From: Streptomyces roseochromogenus subsp. oscitans DS 12.976
GTDB taxonomy: Bacteria > Actinomycetota > Actinomycetes > Streptomycetales > Streptomycetaceae
Assembly: GCF_000497445.1 (NCBI RefSeq)
Contig: NZ_CM002285.1
Location: 5,350,449 to 5,382,373, forward strand
Direction: 5' to 3'
Length of the DNA stretch: 31,925 nucleotides
Shown here: positions 14,064-21,388 of the stretch, in pieces
Numbering within the stretch: the first letter of the stretch is position 1
How the letters are laid out: each line of letters opens with the position of its first letter
Made by a program: the position numbers and the translations under genes
The notes under the pieces: model-generated
The model's input: the letters and a program-made list of their open reading frames with translations, nothing else
What the model was told of the DNA's origin: nothing
The model's database searches: none

Positions 14064-15491
14064 GTGCTCACCGATTTCTACGCCCAGCGGCCGCAGTGGT
14101 CGCCGGACCCCGACGACGCGCTGCTCGAACATGCGACCATCCACGTGCCGCGCGACTACGCCGATCCGGACGGCGAACGGATCGAGATCGCCCTCAGCCG
14201 CCGCCGCGCGACAGCGCCGACGCGGCGCCGCGGCATCCTCCTCGGGGTGAACGGAGGCCCCGGCGGCGACTGGGGCGCCGGCCGCCGGCTGCCCGACACA
14301 TACGCCGGCACACCGCTGCACGAGGTGTACGACCTGATCGGGTTCGACCCGCGCGGCACCGGCGCGTCCACCAACCTGCTCGCCGAAGTGACGGTCCCCG
14401 AGGCCGCGTTCGACTCCCGCCCGCCCGACGCACTGTTCGCGCAGCTCGCCGAGGACATGCGGCTGCGCGAGGAGGCCTGCGCCCGGGCGGGCGGCGAGCT
14501 GCGCCGCCACATCAGCACCCCCAACACCGCCCGCGACCTGGATGTGATCCGCGGCGTGCTCGGCGAGGAGAAGCTGAACTTCGTCGGATACGCCTACGGG
14601 GCGTACGTCGGAGCCGTGTACGGCACGCTGTTCCCCGCCCGTCTCGACCGCAGCGTCCTCGACTCGTGCGTCCACCCCGACTGGACCTGGCGCGAGCAGT
14701 TCCTGTGGCAGGGCGACGCGGTGCGGCGCAACGTCGAGCGGTGGGCCGAGTGGACGGCCGCACGCCATCTGCACTTCGGCCTGGGCGGCACACCGGAGAA
14801 GGTGTTCGCCCGGGTCGAGGACGTCGTCGTACGCCTGGACGGCCTCGGCCAGGGCCCGCGTCTGCGCACCCTGTTCGACGGCGCCGTCGGCAACCGTGCG
14901 GCCGACCGTGGCCAGTGGGCCGAACTCGGCTCGCTGGTCGGCGAGTTGGGCAAGGCGGCGGCCGCGGGCGATGCCGAGGCGTGCCGGCGGCTGCTGCACG
15001 AGCAGGGCACCTGGCGCCCCGACGACAGCGAGGGCTCGCTGCGCTGTGGCGTCCTGGAGGCCATCACACTCGAACACGCGTGGCCCGCCGACCTGGAGGT
15101 CTACTACCGGGACATGCGGGAGTTCCGGGAGCGCTACCCGTACGGCTACGGCGTGCTGCGCGCCCAGCCCTGGGTGGGCGCCTTCCGGGCCTTCCAGCCC
15201 GCCGAGCCCCCGGTCGTGCCGGTCCGCGACGGCTACCCGGTGGGCCTGGTCGTGCAGGCCGACGGCGACCCGATGGACCACTACGCCGGCGGCGTGGCCA
15301 TGGCGGAACGCCTCGGCCACCATCTGCTCACCGTCGAGGACTCCGGCGAGCACGAGGTGTACGTGCTCGGCAGCAACCCGTACGTCGACGCCGTCGTCCA
15401 CCGCTACCTGGTCGACGGCGAGCTGCCGGCACCCCGCGCGACCTGCCCGGGCCGCACCCCGCGCCCGGACATCGCCGCCGACCCGGCCTGA
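14064..15491 (+). CDS. S33-family alpha/beta-hydrolase homologue lacking the nucleophile Ser
   Basis: 475 aa, like the tripeptidyl-aminopeptidase/SlpD-type secreted hydrolases in layout but with no signal peptide. The oxyanion motif N-G-G-P-G-G is at 63-68 and F-D-P-R-G-T-G at 94-100. The nucleophile elbow, normally G-x-S-Y-G, reads G-Y-A-Y-G: residue 177 is Ala (codon GCC). The acid (Q-A-D-G-D-P) and the C-terminal His (S-G-E-H-E-V) appear kept. Ordinary Ser hydrolysis is therefore not expected; a non-hydrolytic cyclase, isomerase or binding role, or loss of function, must be considered. GTG 14064 has ACGGAGG upstream. It has its own SARP-type promoter and ends at a terminator, so it looks maintained. 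Confidence 0.88.
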   Translation: MLTDFYAQRPQWSPDPDDALLEHATIHVPRDYADPDGERIEIALSRRRATAPTRRRGILLGVNGGPGGDWGAGRRLPDTYAGTPLHEVYDLIGFDPRGTGASTNLLAEVTVPEAAFDSRPPDALFAQLAEDMRLREEACARAGGELRRHISTPNTARDLDVIRGVLGEEKLNFVGYAYGAYVGAVYGTLFPARLDRSVLDSCVHPDWTWREQFLWQGDAVRRNVERWAEWTAARHLHFGLGGTPEKVFARVEDVVVRLDGLGQGPRLRTLFDGAVGNRAADRGQWAELGSLVGELGKAAAAGDAEACRRLLHEQGTWRPDDSEGSLRCGVLEAITLEHAWPADLEVYYRDMREFRERYPYGYGVLRAQPWVGAFRAFQPAEPPVVPVRDGYPVGLVVQADGDPMDHYAGGVAMAERLGHHLLTVEDSGEHEVYVLGSNPYVDAVVHRYLVDGELPAPRATCPGRTPRPDIAADPA

Positions 15492-15513
15492 CGCCGGCAT
15501 CGAAAGGCACGAG

Positions 15514-15550
15514 CCAGGGGCCCGGTACCGAAGCGGTACCGGGCCCCTGG
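15514..15550. terminator. Strong bidirectional terminator
   Basis: A perfect 16-bp inverted repeat, CCAGGGGCCCGGTACC (15514-15529) and its complement (15535-15550), with a 5-nt loop, between the convergent hydrolase and P450 genes. Confidence 0.92.
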
Positions 15551-15568
15551 CCGTCCGGGGGACGGGCC

Positions 15569-16816
15569 TCACCAGGTGACGGGCAGCCCCCACAGGCCGT
15601 AGATGACGGCGCCCTCCTTGCGCGGGATCTCCAGGAACGGCTTGGCCAGCTTCAGTGTCGGGATGCGCTGGAACAGCTTGCTCCACACGATCTCCAGCTC
15701 CAGCCGGGCCAGGTCCGCGCCGATGCAGTGGTGCACACCGTGCCCGAAGCCCAGGTGCTTGCGGCTGCCGCGGGTGATGTCGAGCTTCTCCGGCTCGGGG
15801 AAGACCTCCGGGTCGCGGTTGGCGGCGAGCCCCAGGCAGAGGATGCCGTCCCCCTTGCGGATGACCTGGCCGCCGATCTCGATGTCCTCCAGCGCCACGC
15901 GCGGCACGGCCGTGTCGCCGATGGTCGCGTAGCGCACCAGCTCCTCGACGGCCGGCTTCACCAGCGACGGGTCATTGAGGAGCAACTCCAGCTGGTCGGG
16001 GTTCTCCAGCAGGCAGGCCGTGCCCAGCGAGATCTGGCTGGCGGTGGTCTCGTGGCCGCCGTTCATCAGCAGCCGCACCATGTTGAACAGGTCGCGGTCG
16101 GTGTACTCCTCGCCGGACTCCGCGTAGTCGGCCATGGCCCGGCTCAGCAGGTCCTCGCCCGGCTCGCGCCGCTTGAGCTGGATCAGGTCGTTGACGTACG
16201 CGTTGACCTCGACGATGGCGGCCTGCCGTTCCTCGGTGGAGCTGTGCCCGCCGAGCAGGGCCGTGCCGTGCTTGATGAAGAAGTCGTGCTGGTCCTGCGG
16301 GATGCCGAGCAGCTCGCAGATCACCGTCATGGGGACGGCGAGGGAGAACACCCGGTGGAAGTCCGCCGGGGGCTGAAGGGCGAGGAGCTTGTCGAGGTGG
16401 TCGTCGACGATCTCCTCGATGCGCGGACGCAGGCGCTGCACCTGGCGGTTGGTGAACGTCAGCGCCGCCCTGCGCCGTGTGGAGCTGTGCTCCTTGCCGT
16501 CGTAGCCGATGAACGACGTCTCCGTGCGGTACTCCGGCGGGGCGATGAAGTAGAACGGGAAGTTGGCGTGCTTGCGGGAGGCGCTGACCCGCGGGTCGGT
16601 GAGCAGCGTCTTGATGGTCTGATAGCCCGTCACCGTCCATATGCGCAGCCCTGAGCCGGTCAGGGTGACCTGCGAGACGTCCTTGTCGATCATCTCCGCG
16701 TACTCGGCGGGCGGCGTGAACGGGCAGGTGCGCGCGTACGGGAACGTCTTGCCCTCGGCCGGCGCGTCCGGCTCGCCGGCAGGGGTGGACACGGCCTCGG
16801 TGGCACTGGTGGTCAC
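15569..16816 (-). CDS. Cytochrome P450 (second of three)
   Basis: 415 aa CYP105-like actinomycete P450. I-helix N-G-G-H-E-T-T-A-S (E-T rather than D-T), K-helix E-E-L-V-R-Y, heme loop FGHGVHHCIG, and the closing G-L-x-x-L-P-V-T-W typical of the CYP105/107 area. It is clearly a different lineage from the other two P450s here. GTG 16816 is chosen because AAAGGAC precedes it at 6 bp. It is the last gene of the long minus-strand operon and is separated from the SDR by a small array of helically phased repeats. Likely hydroxylase or C-O/C-C coupling catalyst of the tailoring pathway; substrate unknown. Confidence 0.95.
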   Translation of the reverse strand: MTTSATEAVSTPAGEPDAPAEGKTFPYARTCPFTPPAEYAEMIDKDVSQVTLTGSGLRIWTVTGYQTIKTLLTDPRVSASRKHANFPFYFIAPPEYRTETSFIGYDGKEHSSTRRRAALTFTNRQVQRLRPRIEEIVDDHLDKLLALQPPADFHRVFSLAVPMTVICELLGIPQDQHDFFIKHGTALLGGHSSTEERQAAIVEVNAYVNDLIQLKRREPGEDLLSRAMADYAESGEEYTDRDLFNMVRLLMNGGHETTASQISLGTACLLENPDQLELLLNDPSLVKPAVEELVRYATIGDTAVPRVALEDIEIGGQVIRKGDGILCLGLAANRDPEVFPEPEKLDITRGSRKHLGFGHGVHHCIGADLARLELEIVWSKLFQRIPTLKLAKPFLEIPRKEGAVIYGLWGLPVTW

Positions 16817-16836
16817 GGTGGGTCCTTTCGGAAGGA

Positions 16837-16879
16837 GTGGATGCCGGGTGGATGCCGGTGGATGCCGGGTGGATGCCTG
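16837..16879. repeat. Four phased GTGGATGCC repeats upstream of the second P450
   Basis: GTGGATGCC units start at 16837, 16848, 16858 and 16869, a spacing of 11, 10 and 11 bp, so all fall on one face of the helix. They lie between the SDR stop and the P450 ribosome site. Could be a regulator site or a slipped tandem duplication. Confidence 0.7.
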
Positions 16880-16896
16880 GGAGGTGTGCCCGGCCC

Positions 16897-17661
16897 CTAA
16901 CGGGCGGCGATGTCCAGACCGCCGTCGACCGTGATGATCTGGCCGGTGACCAGCTCGTTCGCGGGGTCCGCGAGGCGGGTGATCCACTGGGCGACGTCCT
17001 CGGGCTCGCCGATCCGGCCCAGCGGGACGGTCGCGGTGACACCCGCGAACAGGCCCTCGACCTGCTCCGGGCCGAGACCGTTGGCCGCGTAGACCTCGGT
17101 GCGCACGAAGCCCGGGGCGACGGCGTTGACCCGGATGCCGCGCGGGGCCAGCTCGGCGGCCCAGCTCCGGGTGAAGCTGTGCACGGCCGCCTTGCTCGCC
17201 GAGTAGACGGAGCTGTCCGGGCCCGGGTTGTGCCCGCCCCGGCTGGAGACCAGGACGAGTTGGCCGCCGGGGGAGCGCAGCAGGGGCAGCAGGTGGCCGG
17301 TGAGCAGCAGCGGCCCGAGGACGTTGGTCTCGACGACGTCCCGGGCGCTGGCCGCGTCGAGCGCCGCCAGCGGGCTGAAACGGAAGATCCCGGCGTTGTG
17401 CACCAGCACGTCCAGCACGCCGCCCCGCTCGCCCACCGCGTCGGCGACGGCCTGGGCGCCGGCCTCGGTGGTGACGTCCGCACCCACCGGCACGATCGCT
17501 TCGTGCAGGGCGGCGACCTCGGCGAGCCGCTCCTTGCGCCTCCCGGTGATGATCACGGTGCGTGCGCCGAGTTCCGCGAACGACAGCGCGGCGGCACGGC
17601 CGATGCCGGTGCCGCCTCCCGTGATGACGACGGTCTGCTCCGCAAAGGGCTGGTCCGGCAT
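16897..17661 (-). CDS. SDR-family oxidoreductase
   Basis: 254 aa classical short-chain dehydrogenase. T-G-G-G-T-G-I-G cofactor motif (14-21), an arginine pair T-G-R-R after the second strand suggesting NADP(H) preference, H-N-A-G, catalytic Ser in V-S-S-R-G-G and Y-S-A-S-K, and the D-G-G-L-D ending. Unlike the KR at 4516-5301 it has none of the ActIII substrate-loop features, so it is probably a tailoring ketoreductase or alcohol dehydrogenase. GAGAGGGA precedes the ATG. The 136-bp gap to the glycosylase gene upstream contains only weak SARP-like heptamers, so the gene is probably read from the operon promoter at 22.5 kb. Confidence 0.93.
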   Translation of the reverse strand: MPDQPFAEQTVVITGGGTGIGRAAALSFAELGARTVIITGRRKERLAEVAALHEAIVPVGADVTTEAGAQAVADAVGERGGVLDVLVHNAGIFRFSPLAALDAASARDVVETNVLGPLLLTGHLLPLLRSPGGQLVLVSSRGGHNPGPDSSVYSASKAAVHSFTRSWAAELAPRGIRVNAVAPGFVRTEVYAANGLGPEQVEGLFAGVTATVPLGRIGEPEDVAQWITRLADPANELVTGQIITVDGGLDIAAR

Positions 17662-17797
17662 GGCGGTTCCCTCTCTGGTTCGGTCCGAGGGAGCCAGTAC
17701 AGCGGGTGCGTCTTGGGCGGTGGTCGAGCCCGGGGTGAGCAGACACCGCCGGTCGTGGGGCGGACAGGGCCGTCGTATGCCGGGTGGGGCTGTGGCC

Positions 17798-18880
17798 TCA
17801 GAGCCAGCGGATCCCGGGGTCCTTGAGGTCCGGCGCCGCGAAGGCCAGCAGGGCGCGGCCCTCGCGTTCCAGGGCCGCTCGGTCCCGGCGCGCGAGGGCC
17901 CGCCCCAGCGGCTCGACGACCAGGGCGCCGTCCTCGATCCGCCACAGCGCCCGTACGAAGCCGTCCACGAGCACCGTCGACTTGATCAGCCCGTTGCGGG
18001 TGAAGACCAGGCGCCGCTGCTCCTCGGTGAGGATGCGGCCGCGGTCGGCGTGGGCGAGCAGGATGTTGTCGAACTCCGGCAGGAACCGCACCGGCGCCGG
18101 CGTCGTGGGATCGGGCAGCGGCGCGTCGGGGACGTCGTACAGGTCGGCCCCGTTCTCGTCCTGGAACACCCGCAGCTCGGGCCGCAGCCGCTTGACGACC
18201 GCGCCGATCCGGGTCAGCCCGGACCAGGCCTGGATGTCCTTGACGGTGGCCGGTCCGAAGGCCGCCAGATACCGCCGCACCAGGCTGTCCGGTGCGGTGT
18301 CGCTCTCCAGCGGGCGGCCCAGCCATGTCTCGGCCGTGCCGTGCACGGCCTGCCCGCTCTCGCCCCACAGCCCGCGCGGCGGCAGCTGCACCAGCGGCAC
18401 GCGGCCGCGGATGACGTTGGCGAGGGCGAACGGCTCGTACCGCGGCCAGCGTTCGGCGAGCAGTGCGCCGATGCCGCCCAGCGTGAGCGGCTCGGCGTCG
18501 CACAGCTTGCGCCCGTAGGCGCTGACCTCGTCGAGGTCCAGGCCCTCCAGGCGGCGGCCGAAGGCACTGGACAGCTGCCGGTCCAGGGCGCTCTGCAGCA
18601 CCGGCCGCAGGGCCAGGCAGTCCCGCGCCGTGACCAGGTGGATGGTGCCGCGCATCAACGCGAGACGCACGGCCTCGCGCCCCCGGATCAGCTCCGCGAG
18701 CTCCTCGGCCGCGAAGCCGGCCAGCCGGGTCCACAGCCCGATGTACGGCGGGTCGGGCGCCTGCGCCTGCATGCCGACCAGGTGCTCCAGGACGGCGGAG
18801 GCGGAGCCCGGCCGCCGTTCGAGCAGCAGCTGCCGCGCCAGCAGCGCCCTGTTCAGCGCGTGCCGGTCCAGTACGGTCAT
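17798..18880 (-). CDS. AlkZ/HTH_42-family DNA glycosylase (self-resistance candidate)
   Basis: 360 aa winged-helix DNA-binding (HTH_42) protein. The N-terminal region reads L-V-G-M-Q-A-Q-A-P, giving a QxQ motif at Gln38 and Gln40. In AlkZ of the azinomycin cluster the catalytic pair is Gln37/Gln39, as I recall; the AlkX/YcaQ branch has QxD instead. Further family-like stretches are L-M-R-G-T-I-H-L-V and the C-terminal V-L-V-D-G-F-V-R-A-L-W. Known members remove bulky alkyl adducts and crosslinks from DNA; homologues protect producers of azinomycin, hedamycin and trioxacarcin/LL-D49194. Here it lies mid-operon between an oxidoreductase (38 bp upstream) and an SDR. GGAGG precedes the ATG. This is the strongest clue that the product alkylates DNA. 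Confidence 0.92.
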   Translation of the reverse strand: MTVLDRHALNRALLARQLLLERRPGSASAVLEHLVGMQAQAPDPPYIGLWTRLAGFAAEELAELIRGREAVRLALMRGTIHLVTARDCLALRPVLQSALDRQLSSAFGRRLEGLDLDEVSAYGRKLCDAEPLTLGGIGALLAERWPRYEPFALANVIRGRVPLVQLPPRGLWGESGQAVHGTAETWLGRPLESDTAPDSLVRRYLAAFGPATVKDIQAWSGLTRIGAVVKRLRPELRVFQDENGADLYDVPDAPLPDPTTPAPVRFLPEFDNILLAHADRGRILTEEQRRLVFTRNGLIKSTVLVDGFVRALWRIEDGALVVEPLGRALARRDRAALEREGRALLAFAAPDLKDPGIRWL

Positions 18881-18918
18881 CCCGCCTCCGCCTCTCTCCC
18901 CGCGACCGGGGGCCCCGT

Positions 18919-19941
18919 TCAGGACAGTTTCACTACGACGGTGCCGCTGTACTTGCGTTCCAGCAACGCCACGAAGGTCTCCGGCAGCGCGGCCACCCCG
19001 CCCTCGACGACCGTGTGCGGGAAGACGATCCGCCCCTCCCTCAGCCAGGCGCCGAACTGGGCGTTCCACTCCTCGATCTGGTCGGGCGTGTGCAGTGTCG
19101 CGAAGCCGCGCAGCGTCAGCGACTTGGTGATGGCCGACATCAGCGCGAGCCGAGGGTGACCGCCCTCGTCCGCACCGTGCTGCCCGGCCAGCGCCCCGCA
19201 CAGCGCGAACCTGGCGCCCGGCGCCGCGACCTGGACCGCCGCCTCGAACTGCTCGCCGCCGACGTTGTCGAAGACCACGTTCAGCCCGTCCGGGGCCAGC
19301 TCCGCCAGCTGCTCGGCCACCGGGCCGTCGTGGTAGTCGAAGGCGGCGTCGAAGCCCAGCTCGTCCACCAGGAAGTCGGTCTTCTCCTTGGAACCGGTGC
19401 TGCCGATGACCCGCGCCGCGCCCTTCAGCTTGGCGATCTGCCCGGCCAGCGCGCCGACCCCGTTGGTGGCGCCGGACACGAACACCACATCGCCCTCGCC
19501 GACCTCGGCGGTGCCGACCATGCCGTGCCAGGCGGTCGGGCCCTGGGAGAGGAAGTACTCGGGCCCCGGCAGCAGCGAGCGGTCCCGCTTGAAGAACTCG
19601 TGGGCGGTGCCTACGGCGTACTCGCGCCACCCGTTGAAGTGCTCGACGAGATCGCCGACGGCGAGCAGGGGGCTGTTGGACCTGACCACCGTGCCCACGG
19701 TACGGCCCCACATGGCCACGCCCGGCTGGAACACCGGGATCGGCAGCTTGGTGTCCGGGTTCATCTGGTCCCGGGCGACCGAGCCCAGCGTCATCCAGTC
19801 GTTGCGCACGACGACCTGGCCCTCGCCGGGCTCGCCGAGCGGTGACTCGCCGGGCTCGAAGTGCTCCAGGGTGACGGTTTCTCCGGGATAGGCGGCGAGC
19901 CGGATCTCGCGGCTCGTCGCGGGCAGGTGCGCGGTGGTCAT
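18919..19941 (-). CDS. NADP-dependent MDR-family oxidoreductase (zinc-independent)
   Basis: 340 aa medium-chain reductase of the leukotriene-B4-dehydrogenase/PTGR (YncB-like) group. N-terminal segment V-V-V-R-N-D-W-M-T-L-G-S-V-A-R-D-Q-M, then the nucleotide-binding V-F-V-S-G-A-T-N-G-V-G (A-T-N-G-V-G in place of A-A-x-G-A-V-G), the V-I-G-S-T-G-S-x-E-K phosphate site, F-D-N-V-G-G and a C-terminal G-x-V-V-V-K-L. Family members reduce alpha,beta-unsaturated ketones or aldehydes. No structural-zinc cysteines are seen. GAGGGAG precedes the ATG. Role inferred: enoyl or quinone-type reduction in tailoring, or detoxification of an electrophile. Confidence 0.93.
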   Translation of the reverse strand: MTTAHLPATSREIRLAAYPGETVTLEHFEPGESPLGEPGEGQVVVRNDWMTLGSVARDQMNPDTKLPIPVFQPGVAMWGRTVGTVVRSNSPLLAVGDLVEHFNGWREYAVGTAHEFFKRDRSLLPGPEYFLSQGPTAWHGMVGTAEVGEGDVVFVSGATNGVGALAGQIAKLKGAARVIGSTGSKEKTDFLVDELGFDAAFDYHDGPVAEQLAELAPDGLNVVFDNVGGEQFEAAVQVAAPGARFALCGALAGQHGADEGGHPRLALMSAITKSLTLRGFATLHTPDQIEEWNAQFGAWLREGRIVFPHTVVEGGVAALPETFVALLERKYSGTVVVKLS

Positions 19942-19957
19942 GAGTGCTCCCTCGGGT

Positions 19958-20022
19958 GCGAATCAGGCGTGGGTATCTGGTGCGGGCATCTGGTGCGGGT
20001 ATCTGGCGTGGGCATCAGGGGG
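19958..20022. repeat. Five tandem 13-bp repeats between P450 and oxidoreductase genes
   Basis: Units of 13 bp start at 19958, 19971, 19984, 19997 and 20010, with core GGGTATCTGGTGC; the outer two are more diverged. A further pair of related 13-mers (GCGGGTCAGGAGT type) runs from about 20037 into the P450 stop region. Looks like local slippage expansion in a same-strand gap. Confidence 0.8.
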
Positions 20023-20054
20023 TGGACAGCGGAAGCGCGGGTCAGGAGTGCGGA

Positions 20055-21305
20055 TCAGGAGTGCAGGTGGAGGGGGAGCGCCAGCGGGTTGTGGTTCACG
20101 TCGCCCAGCCGCCAGCACAGCTCCTGTTCCGCCACGGCGAGCCGGGCGCCCGGGAAGCGGCGGGTCAACTCCTCCAGCGCGACAGCGAGTTCGAGGCGGG
20201 CCAGCGGGGCGCCGAGACAGCGGTGGATGCCGTGGCCGAACGCCAGGTGTCCGGGGCCCGTGCGCCGTAGATCGACGTGGTCGGGCCGGTCGAACACCGC
20301 CGCGTCCCGGTTGCCCGAGGGGAAGGCGAGGAAGACCGCGTCGCCGGCCGGGATGGTGACTCCGCCGACGACCACGTCCTCGGTGGCGATCCTCGGCAGT
20401 CCCGAGGTGTCGTTGCCATTGAGATTGACCGTGCGCAGCAGTTCCTCCACGGCGGGCGGAATGTCCTCGGGGTGCTCGGCGAGGTGCCGCCAGGCGTCGG
20501 GGTGGTCGGCCAGCAGGGCAAGGGTGAAGTTGGCGATCTGGCCTGCGGAGGAGTCGAAGCCGGCGCCGAGGAGGGTGAAGCCGAGGGCGACCAGCTCGTC
20601 GAAGGCGAGACGCTGCACGGGACTGTGGGGTGCCTCCAGCCGGGCGGTGATGAGTGCTGAGAGCACGTCGTTGCCGGGGGCCTGCTGCTTGGCTGCCACC
20701 AGCCCCGCGATGTACTCACCCAGCTTCCTCCCGCCCTCCGCGCTGAGCTCGGCGGGCGCCGACACGTCGGCGAACTGCCGTACCCAGGTATGGAACCGGT
20801 CACGGTCCGCCTCGGGGACGCCGAGCAGTTCGCAGATCACCGTCATGGCGAGCGGTGCCGCGAAGGCGGCGACCAGGTCCACGGGGCCGCCCGTCGTCTT
20901 CGCCGCGCGTTCCACGGAGTCCAGCAGCCGGCCCGCCAGCTCCCGTACACGGGGGCGCATCGCCTCGATCCGCTGCGCCGAGAAGGCCTGCTCGGTCAGG
21001 GCGCGCAGCCGGGTGTGGTCCGGTGGATCGACCGAGATGATCATTCCGGGCGGTGCCTGGAAGAGCCCGCTGAAGGCCGGGGCCCCGGGCGCGTAGGCGG
21101 CGGCCCGGCTGAGGCGGGGCTCTTCGAGCGCGGCCTTGATGTCGGCGTACCGGGTGATCAGCCAGGCATGGCCGCCGCCCTGCCACGCCACCCGGACGAC
21201 CGGCCGCTCGCGCCGCAGCCGGGCGAACAGCGGCGCGGGCCCGCGGTAACTCGACCCCGGGAAGGGGAAGGGGGGCAGGTCCTCGGTGGAGTGCGCGTCC
21301 GGCAC
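20055..21305 (-). CDS. Cytochrome P450 (third of three; paralogue of the first)
   Basis: 416 aa. Heme loop FGHGIHRCLG, K-helix E-E-L-L-R-T, and an I-helix that reads A-G-F-D-S-S: the usual D-T acid-alcohol pair is D-S. It shares with the P450 at 7223-8446 the opening P-G-S-S-Y-R-G-P-A-P, the N-D-T-S-G-L-P-R-I-A-T-E-D block and the C-terminal architecture, so the two are probably a duplicated pair acting on related substrates. GTG 21305 has GAGGAG at 9 bp. It follows the epoxide hydrolase in the operon. In the trioxacarcin family, several P450s cooperate in installing the spiro-epoxide; a similar job is a reasonable but untested inference. Confidence 0.95.
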   Translation of the reverse strand: MPDAHSTEDLPPFPFPGSSYRGPAPLFARLRRERPVVRVAWQGGGHAWLITRYADIKAALEEPRLSRAAAYAPGAPAFSGLFQAPPGMIISVDPPDHTRLRALTEQAFSAQRIEAMRPRVRELAGRLLDSVERAAKTTGGPVDLVAAFAAPLAMTVICELLGVPEADRDRFHTWVRQFADVSAPAELSAEGGRKLGEYIAGLVAAKQQAPGNDVLSALITARLEAPHSPVQRLAFDELVALGFTLLGAGFDSSAGQIANFTLALLADHPDAWRHLAEHPEDIPPAVEELLRTVNLNGNDTSGLPRIATEDVVVGGVTIPAGDAVFLAFPSGNRDAAVFDRPDHVDLRRTGPGHLAFGHGIHRCLGAPLARLELAVALEELTRRFPGARLAVAEQELCWRLGDVNHNPLALPLHLHS

Positions 21306-21327
21306 GATGATGGCTCCTCAGTGGATG

Positions 21328-21378
21328 GCGCCCCAACGGGGCGCGGGGAACTGCGCGACAAGCCACGGCGGCAGCGCC
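21328..21378. repeat. Dispersed Streptomyces palindromic element, short copy
   Basis: Starts with GCGCCCC (21328-21334), a 3-nt loop and GGGGCGC (21338-21344), followed by CGGGGAACTGCGCGACAAGC. I recognise this hairpin-plus-tail as a sequence scattered through intergenic DNA of many Streptomyces. A second, longer relative is at 25943-26010. Confidence 0.65.
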
Positions 21379-21388
21379 AGAGGCGTAC

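Noticed and set aside
14096..16654. Very long (852-codon) open frame across the hydrolase and the second P450
   Set aside because: Low-complexity Arg/Pro/Gly translation typical of high-GC shadow frames; it crosses a strong terminator and two well-identified genes.
17662..17797. SARP-like site upstream of the second SDR
   Set aside because: Only TCGACCA and CCAAGAC at 11-bp spacing with a poor hexamer (TGTACT); below the level of the other sites.
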